Origin: Bacteroidales bacterium | GTDB taxonomy: Bacteria > Bacteroidota > Bacteroidia > Bacteroidales > JAFGXI01 | Direction: 5' to 3' | Length of the DNA: 11,591 nt | Assembly: GCA_026985625.1 (NCBI GenBank) | Contig: JALSQC010000183.1 | Coordinates: 1-11,591, forward strand | Shown here: positions 6,864 to 11,591 of the stretch, in pieces | Position numbering within the stretch: position 1 is the stretch's first letter | Layout of the letters: each line of letters starts with the position of its first letter | The notes under the pieces: generated by a model | What the model was told of the DNA's origin: nothing | What the model saw: only the letters and a program-made list of their open reading frames with translations | Databases searched by the model: none | Program-made: the position numbers and the translations under genes

Positions 6864-6882
6864 TAAATATCTTTTAAAAATG

Positions 6883-6913
6883 TAAAAATATTTATATTTT
6901 TGTTAAAACACAA
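6883..6913 (-). promoter_or_regulatory. Putative pbpC promoter (TTG-N20-TATTTTTA)
   Basis: On the minus strand TTG (6911-6913) is followed after 20 bp by TATTTTTA (6883-6890), which matches TAnnTTTG at all but the last defined base. Transcription would start near 6878, leaving only about 15 nt before the TTG start codon. It overlaps the -7 box of the divergent MORN gene. Confidence 0.4.
6895..6902 (+). promoter_or_regulatory. Putative -7 box for the MORN-repeat gene
   Basis: TATTTTTG matches TAnnTTTG fully and lies 27 bp before the ATG at 6930. No TTG is found at the expected -33 distance (bases near 6872-6875 read TTT), so this is a half-promoter only. It lies within the spacer of the divergent pbpC promoter, so the two could not be occupied at once. 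Confidence 0.4.
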
Positions 6914-6929
6914 TTATAAATAAATTCTT

Positions 6930-9383
6930 ATGAGACTATTATTTTTAATATCGTTATTACTATCAGTTACTCAAACATTTGCACAAAAAGAATTATCTTT
7001 AAAAGATTTAGAGCAACGCTCGGATAGTTTATTTTATATTAAAGGTGAGGATAAAACATTCTCGGGAAAATGTATAGGATATTTTTCGAACAAACAAAAA
7101 CATTACGAAGGAACAATTAAAAACGGCGAAAGAGTTAAACTATGGACAGAATGGGACAAAGACGGAATGAAACGTTTCGAAACAACATTTAAAAAAAATA
7201 TGCGTAACGGACAAGGAACATACTGGTATAACTACGGACAAATTAAAGAACAAGGCGAATTTAAAAATAACAGACGTGTAGGACAATGGATATTCTGGGA
7301 CATATTAGGCAAAAAAAGCACTACACACATATATAAAACAGACAGAAACTATATAGAAATATCAAAAAAAGAAAAAATATTAGAGCACGAAGGCACACTT
7401 AAAGATAACAAAAAAGACCTTAACTGGATTTACTGGGATAACCAAGGAAACAAAATAAAAGAACTTAATTACAAAGACGGAAAACTAAACGGAAAAGCCG
7501 TTTATTGGTATAATAACGGAAATTACAAAAAAATAGAAAATTACAAAAACAATATTTTAGACGGAAGTTATAAAGAATTTTACGAAAACGGAAAACAAAA
7601 ACTATTAGGCTTTTATAAAAACGGCGAAAAAGACAGCACTTGGATAAATTTTGATAAAAACGGAAACAAAATATCAACAAATAAATATAAAACAATAATT
7701 AAATATTATACAAACGGCGAAAAAAAAGAAGAAAAAAAATATTTAAACAATAAAAAAGACGGAACATGGAAATGGTGGTTCGATAACGGACAAGACAAAT
7801 TTCAAGAAACATATAAAAACGGAGTTGCACAAGGAATTTGGAAATGGTGGTTCGAAAATGGCGAAATACAAAAAGAAGGATTAATGAATAATGATAAAAA
7901 AACAGGAATATGGAAAGAATTTCACCCAAACGGTAAAATAGCATCAATAGGTAAATATAATAATGACATTAAAGACAGCACTTGGACTTGGTATTATGAC
8001 AATGGACAAAAAGAAAAAATAATTACATACAAAAACGGAAAAAAAATAGGAACACAAAAAGAATGGCACAAAAACGGAAAATTAAAATTCGAGGGAATTT
8101 GCGAAAACGGATTACTTAACGGCAAAGCTACAATATACTACGAAAACGGACAAAAAAATCTCGAAGGAAACTACAAACTTGACCGTCCTGTAGGAACATG
8201 GAAACACTGGACAAAAGACGGCCAATTACGAAAAAACATAACATACGAAACAAACAAAGAATACTATAAAAACAACCAATTAATGGTAGAAGGAACTTTT
8301 CGTAATAATATTAAAGACGGAGACTGGATATGGTATTACGAAAACGGACAAAAAAAACTAATCGAAACATACAACAACGGACAACTTAACGGCGAAAGAA
8401 TAGAATGGTTCGATAACGGAAGACTAAAAAGTAAAGTAGAATACATAAAAGGAAAACCAAACGGAAAATTAATTGCATATTATAAAAACAGACAAAAAAA
8501 ATCAATCGAAAACTATAAAAAAGGCATTAAAAACGGAGAATTTTTAGAATGGTATGAAAACGGACAAAAAAAACTCGAAGGAAAATATAAAAATAACCGA
8601 CCCGACGGAGTTTATAAAACATGGTATAAAAACGGACAACCTAAAAAATTAATAACATACAACAACGGAAACCAAACCGGAAAATTTCAAGAATGGTATA
8701 AAAACGGACAACTAAAAGCCGAAGGCAATGCACTTAATGGACAAAAAGAAGGAAAATGGATAGAATATTATAAAGACAAAAAAAAGAAATCAGAAACAAA
8801 CTATGTATCCGGAAAAATCGAAGGAACACAAACAACATGGTATCCCGATGGAACAAAACGTTCCGAAATCAATTACAAAAACGGATTAAAAAACGGAAAA
8901 TCAATAAGTTGGTTTGAAAACTCACAAAAAGAATACGAAGAAAATTATAAAGACGGAAAACTATCGGGACTATCAGTATATTTTTTCGAAAACGGTAAAA
9001 AACAAAAACAAATTAACTATGTAAACGGAAAACAAGAAGGAAAATATATGGAATGGAACGAAAACGGAAACATATCGGTTACAGGACAATTTAAAAACGG
9101 AAAAGAAACAGGAACATGGACCGAAAAATACGATAGTGGTAAAATATCATCAATTGGAACATATATAAACGGTTTAAAAAACGGAAAATGGACCGAATTT
9201 TACGAAAACGGCCAAAAAAGTTGCGAAGGATTATATAAAAACGGAAAACAAAACGGAAAATGGACATGCTGGTTCGAAAACGGACAAAGACAAATCGAAG
9301 GAACATATAAACTCGATAAAAGAACAGGAACATGGGTAGAATTTGACGAAAACGGCAAAAAAATCCAAGAATATAAATACTAA
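6930..9383 (+). CDS. Secreted MORN-repeat protein (YwqK-like, 33 repeats)
   Basis: An 817-residue exported repeat protein of unknown function. Residues 1-18 are a signal peptide (hydrophobic LLFLISLLLSV, probable cleavage TFA|QKE) and no lipobox cysteine is present. From about residue 46 to the end the protein is MORN-type repeats of the form G-x-W-x-x-[WYF]-[YF]-x-N-G-Q-x-x-x-E-x-x-Y-x-N-G. I count 33 units with a 24-residue period, three of them joined into shortened doublets. No catalytic domain is seen. The repeats resemble the MORN_2/YwqK family (COG2849), often labelled a toxin-antitoxin antitoxin; that label is unsafe here because of the signal peptide and size. The gene lies between pbpC (divergent) and an alpha-2-macroglobulin gene 83 bp downstream on the same strand, with no terminator or promoter seen between, so co-transcription with the latter is likely. 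A scaffold or binding role in the periplasm or at the surface is inference. Confidence 0.85.
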   Translation: MRLLFLISLLLSVTQTFAQKELSLKDLEQRSDSLFYIKGEDKTFSGKCIGYFSNKQKHYEGTIKNGERVKLWTEWDKDGMKRFETTFKKNMRNGQGTYWYNYGQIKEQGEFKNNRRVGQWIFWDILGKKSTTHIYKTDRNYIEISKKEKILEHEGTLKDNKKDLNWIYWDNQGNKIKELNYKDGKLNGKAVYWYNNGNYKKIENYKNNILDGSYKEFYENGKQKLLGFYKNGEKDSTWINFDKNGNKISTNKYKTIIKYYTNGEKKEEKKYLNNKKDGTWKWWFDNGQDKFQETYKNGVAQGIWKWWFENGEIQKEGLMNNDKKTGIWKEFHPNGKIASIGKYNNDIKDSTWTWYYDNGQKEKIITYKNGKKIGTQKEWHKNGKLKFEGICENGLLNGKATIYYENGQKNLEGNYKLDRPVGTWKHWTKDGQLRKNITYETNKEYYKNNQLMVEGTFRNNIKDGDWIWYYENGQKKLIETYNNGQLNGERIEWFDNGRLKSKVEYIKGKPNGKLIAYYKNRQKKSIENYKKGIKNGEFLEWYENGQKKLEGKYKNNRPDGVYKTWYKNGQPKKLITYNNGNQTGKFQEWYKNGQLKAEGNALNGQKEGKWIEYYKDKKKKSETNYVSGKIEGTQTTWYPDGTKRSEINYKNGLKNGKSISWFENSQKEYEENYKDGKLSGLSVYFFENGKKQKQINYVNGKQEGKYMEWNENGNISVTGQFKNGKETGTWTEKYDSGKISSIGTYINGLKNGKWTEFYENGQKSCEGLYKNGKQNGKWTCWFENGQRQIEGTYKLDKRTGTWVEFDENGKKIQEYKY
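7065..9380 (+). repeat. Tandem array of 72-bp coding repeats (33 MORN units)
   Basis: Unit starts by residue are 46, 70, 94, 118 (doublet to 163), 164, 188, 212, 236 (doublet to 277), 278 to 398 in steps of 24, 422 (doublet to 463), then 464 to 800 in steps of 24. The last 14 steps are in exact register with no insertion or deletion. At DNA level the units are diverged but share AAAACGGACAAA-type cores. One 20-base stretch recurs exactly at 8340-8359 and 8556-8575, 216 bp (three units) apart. Several A8 runs lie inside the array. Repeats this long and in frame are coding, not a CRISPR. Confidence 0.85.
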
Positions 9384-9419
9384 AATAAAATACATAATAA
9401 ATCAATTTTTTTAACACAC

Positions 9420-9442
9420 ATGAAAAAATAAATTAATTTATT
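9420..9442 (+). other. Three-codon mini-ORF and 16-bp palindrome before the macroglobulin gene
   Basis: The 83-bp gap between the MORN stop and the macroglobulin start contains ATG AAA AAA TAA (9420-9431), whose first ten bases copy the true start at 9467, and a perfect palindrome AATAAATTAATTTATT (9427-9442). No TAnnTTTG box or terminator was found in the gap. The palindrome could be an operator or merely AT-rich chance; the mini-ORF could be a decoy start. Confidence 0.25.
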
Positions 9443-9466
9443 AAAACCAAATACAAACAGAAAATC

Positions 9467-11591
9467 ATGAAAAAATCAAAAATTTATCTTTTAATAGCTT
9501 TAATAGGAATTGTAATATTATCATTTATAATATTTAATCCTTTCACAAAAAAAGAATCATACGACAACATAAAAAACAATCCCGAACTCGAAAAACTTGT
9601 AGTAGAATACACATCAGGAACAATATCAAAAAACTCCGATATAATTATACGTTTTACAAACAACGTAATTAATAATCTTAAACAAAATTACGACATAAAC
9701 AATGTTATAGAACTATCACCAAATGTAAAAGGCTCGGCAACATGGATAGACAAATACACAATAGAATTTACACCTGCAAAACCATTTACATCGGGAGCAA
9801 AATACGAAATAACTTATAATATAGACGAACTAACCGACAAAGCCAAAGAGCTACCCGAGTTTAATTCACAAATAAACATAGTTAAACAAAATTTCGAAGT
9901 AAAAATACTGGAACAAGTTACTATAGACAAAAAACAATTAAAATATCAAAAAGTTATAGGACAAATATTAATGGCAGATGTCGAAAACATAGACAAAATT
10001 AAAAGCATATTATCAGCAACACAAAATCAAGACAATTTAAAAATAAAATTTGACCCTAGTAACGATAACAAACTATTTATTTTTAATATCGACAGCATTA
10101 AACGATACAATAAAAGCAGCGAAGTTAAACTAAAAATTAACGGAAAAAATTTAGATATCGACAAAGAAGAAACTAAAATAATTAAAATACCCGCAATAAA
10201 CGATTTCTCGGTTCTAAAAATAGAAACATTTACATACCCCGAACAATACATTAAAATTCAATTTACCGACCCACTACTAATTAACCAAGATTTAAGAGGA
10301 ATTGTTAAAATTGTAGACAGCCAATCCGATCCAAAATACGAAATAGACAACAACACACTAAAAATATATCCGGCAACAAAAATAACAGGCAATGCAATAA
10401 TTAAAATATTTAGCGGAGTAAAAAACATTTTAGGCAAAGATTTTAATAAAACACGCCAATTTCCAATAACATTTGAAGAAGTAAAACCAAATGTTAGATT
10501 CGTAAACGACGGAGTTATTTTACCAAGCTCCGAAAAAGGACTTATACTACCTTTCGAAGCCGTAAACCTAAAAGCCATAGACGTTCGCATTACAAAAATA
10601 TATAACAACAATATATTGCAATTCTTACAAGTTAACGACCTTAACGGATATAATCAAATAAACCGAGTAGGAAAAGTAATAATAAAAAAAACAATTCGTT
10701 TAGACAAATCAAACATTATAGATTTTAGCAAATGGAACCGTTTTGTTCTAAACCTAAGCGATTTAATTAATGTAGATAAAGGTTCGATTTATCGCGTAGA
10801 AATAAACTTTACAAAAAACTACTCAACATTCGCTTGCGAAGACTCAAAATCAAATAACAAAATAAAAGAAACAACCGACTGGTCTTATTTCGACGATTAC
10901 TACTATGGCGAATACGACGAATACGGCAATTACAATGACGATTACTGGGATAATCGCGACAACCCATGTTACAACGCCTATTACGGAGCCGACAGAAAAA
11001 TATCACAAAACATACTTGCTACCGATTTAGGAGTTATTGTAAAAAAAGGTAACAACAACTCATATAACGTATATGTTAACAACATATTAACAACAGACCC
11101 AATAAAAAACGTAAACGTAGAATTTTACAATTACCAACAACAAATAATAAAAAAAGAAATTACCGACAATAACGGAATGGTAAGCGTAAAAAACCTCAAA
11201 GACGTTTCATTTATAATAGTAAACCACGACAAACAATACAACTACGTAAAAATAAACTCAGGAAACTCACTATCATTAAGCCGTTTCGACGTATCAGGAG
11301 TAAACCTAAAACAAGGACTAAAAGGATACATATACGGCGAACGCGGAGTATGGCGTCCCGGCGACTCTCTATTTATTGCATTTATGTTACAAGAAAACGA
11401 AAAAAATATAATAGCCGAAGGCACACCAATTATAGCCAAACTATACAACACCGATTATAAACTTATAAAAAAAATAATAAAACATAAAAACAATACAAAC
11501 ATATATGTATTTAAATTTAAAACATCACCCGATGCACAAACGGGAGTATGGTCGATAAAAATAGATGTAGGCGGAAACATATTTTATAAAG
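9467..11591 (+). CDS. Alpha-2-macroglobulin family protein (N-terminal part, 3' end outside window)
   Basis: 708 codons are open from ATG 9467 to the window end. The family is a very large protease-trapping protein in animals; bacterial forms act in the periplasm. Residues 6-24 form a hydrophobic segment followed by no cysteine, so a signal anchor or membrane tether is more likely than the lipobox of E. coli YfhM. The region to about 600 is beta-rich without clear motifs, as expected for MG-type domains. The hallmark GYIYGERGVWRPGD at 620-633 matches the macroglobulin MG-domain signature (GERGxYRPGD). A Tyr/Asp-rich stretch lies at 471-509, flanked by C457 and containing C501, which could form a disulphide. 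The bait region and any thioester CxEQ would be further downstream and cannot be judged. It follows the MORN gene and lies near pbpC, the classic partner. Confidence 0.9.
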   Translation, partial: MKKSKIYLLIALIGIVILSFIIFNPFTKKESYDNIKNNPELEKLVVEYTSGTISKNSDIIIRFTNNVINNLKQNYDINNVIELSPNVKGSATWIDKYTIEFTPAKPFTSGAKYEITYNIDELTDKAKELPEFNSQINIVKQNFEVKILEQVTIDKKQLKYQKVIGQILMADVENIDKIKSILSATQNQDNLKIKFDPSNDNKLFIFNIDSIKRYNKSSEVKLKINGKNLDIDKEETKIIKIPAINDFSVLKIETFTYPEQYIKIQFTDPLLINQDLRGIVKIVDSQSDPKYEIDNNTLKIYPATKITGNAIIKIFSGVKNILGKDFNKTRQFPITFEEVKPNVRFVNDGVILPSSEKGLILPFEAVNLKAIDVRITKIYNNNILQFLQVNDLNGYNQINRVGKVIIKKTIRLDKSNIIDFSKWNRFVLNLSDLINVDKGSIYRVEINFTKNYSTFACEDSKSNNKIKETTDWSYFDDYYYGEYDEYGNYNDDYWDNRDNPCYNAYYGADRKISQNILATDLGVIVKKGNNNSYNVYVNNILTTDPIKNVNVEFYNYQQQIIKKEITDNNGMVSVKNLKDVSFIIVNHDKQYNYVKINSGNSLSLSRFDVSGVNLKQGLKGYIYGERGVWRPGDSLFIAFMLQENEKNIIAEGTPIIAKLYNTDYKLIKKIIKHKNNTNIYVFKFKTSPDAQTGVWSIKIDVGGNIFYK

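Noticed and set aside
7065..9380. Periodic 72-bp repeats that could suggest a CRISPR or a non-coding satellite
   Set aside because: The repeats are diverged, in frame, and encode a clean MORN consensus with a signal peptide ahead; there are no constant repeats with unique spacers.
6930..9383. YwqK-family toxin-antitoxin antitoxin label
   Set aside because: The similarity is to the repeat only. The protein is exported, very large, and has no toxin gene next to it.
7465..9417. Long open frames on the minus strand within the MORN gene
   Set aside because: They are mirror images of the repeat (Arg/Phe/Tyr-rich low complexity) with no promoter and no recognisable domain.
10027..11451. Minus-strand open frames within the macroglobulin gene
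   Set aside because: The plus-strand frame is continuous for 708 codons and carries the family motif; the antisense frames show no domain.

Overview
The window is AT-rich chromosomal DNA from a member of the Bacteroidota, most likely an anaerobic or microaerophilic Bacteroidales-type organism. Three things point there. Putative promoters fit the Bacteroidota form (TTG/TTTG near -33, TAnnTTTG near -7) with no Shine-Dalgarno sequences before the genes. The GlmM, RluB and alpha-2-macroglobulin proteins have the form usual in that phylum. Superoxide reductase sits with PerR, as is typical of anaerobes. No rRNA, tRNA, CRISPR array, transposase or phage gene is visible.

Left part (1-2221): a 23S rRNA pseudouridine synthase (RluB type, minus strand, 3' end cut off) and phosphoglucosamine mutase (glmM, plus strand) diverge from a 61-bp gap in which two perfect -7 boxes face each other. 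glmM runs tail to tail into ferritin.

Middle part (2230-4332, all minus strand): an oxidative-stress and iron island read as perR, then a typical 2-Cys peroxiredoxin, then superoxide reductase, then a strong terminator, then ferritin with its own -7 box. The perR promoter is well formed and carries two sites resembling the PerR box. The logic is coherent: PerR senses peroxide, superoxide reductase turns superoxide into peroxide, peroxiredoxin removes the peroxide, and ferritin takes up iron that would otherwise drive Fenton chemistry.

Right part (4494-11591): an envelope block. A penicillin-binding protein 1C (pbpC, minus strand) diverges from a secreted 817-residue protein made almost entirely of 33 MORN-type repeats. 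The latter is followed on the same strand by an alpha-2-macroglobulin family protein cut off by the window end. PBP1C with alpha-2-macroglobulin is a known pairing (E. coli pbpC and yfhM). The MORN protein inserted in the pair is the most interesting item here. It has 24-residue periodicity in strict register, broken at three places by related 42-46-residue double units, which implies a higher-order modular structure. The MORN and alpha-2-macroglobulin genes also share a codon style (AAC, GAC, TAC, ACA) unlike the T-ending style of the other genes, with the change falling at the divergent promoter region near 6864-6929.
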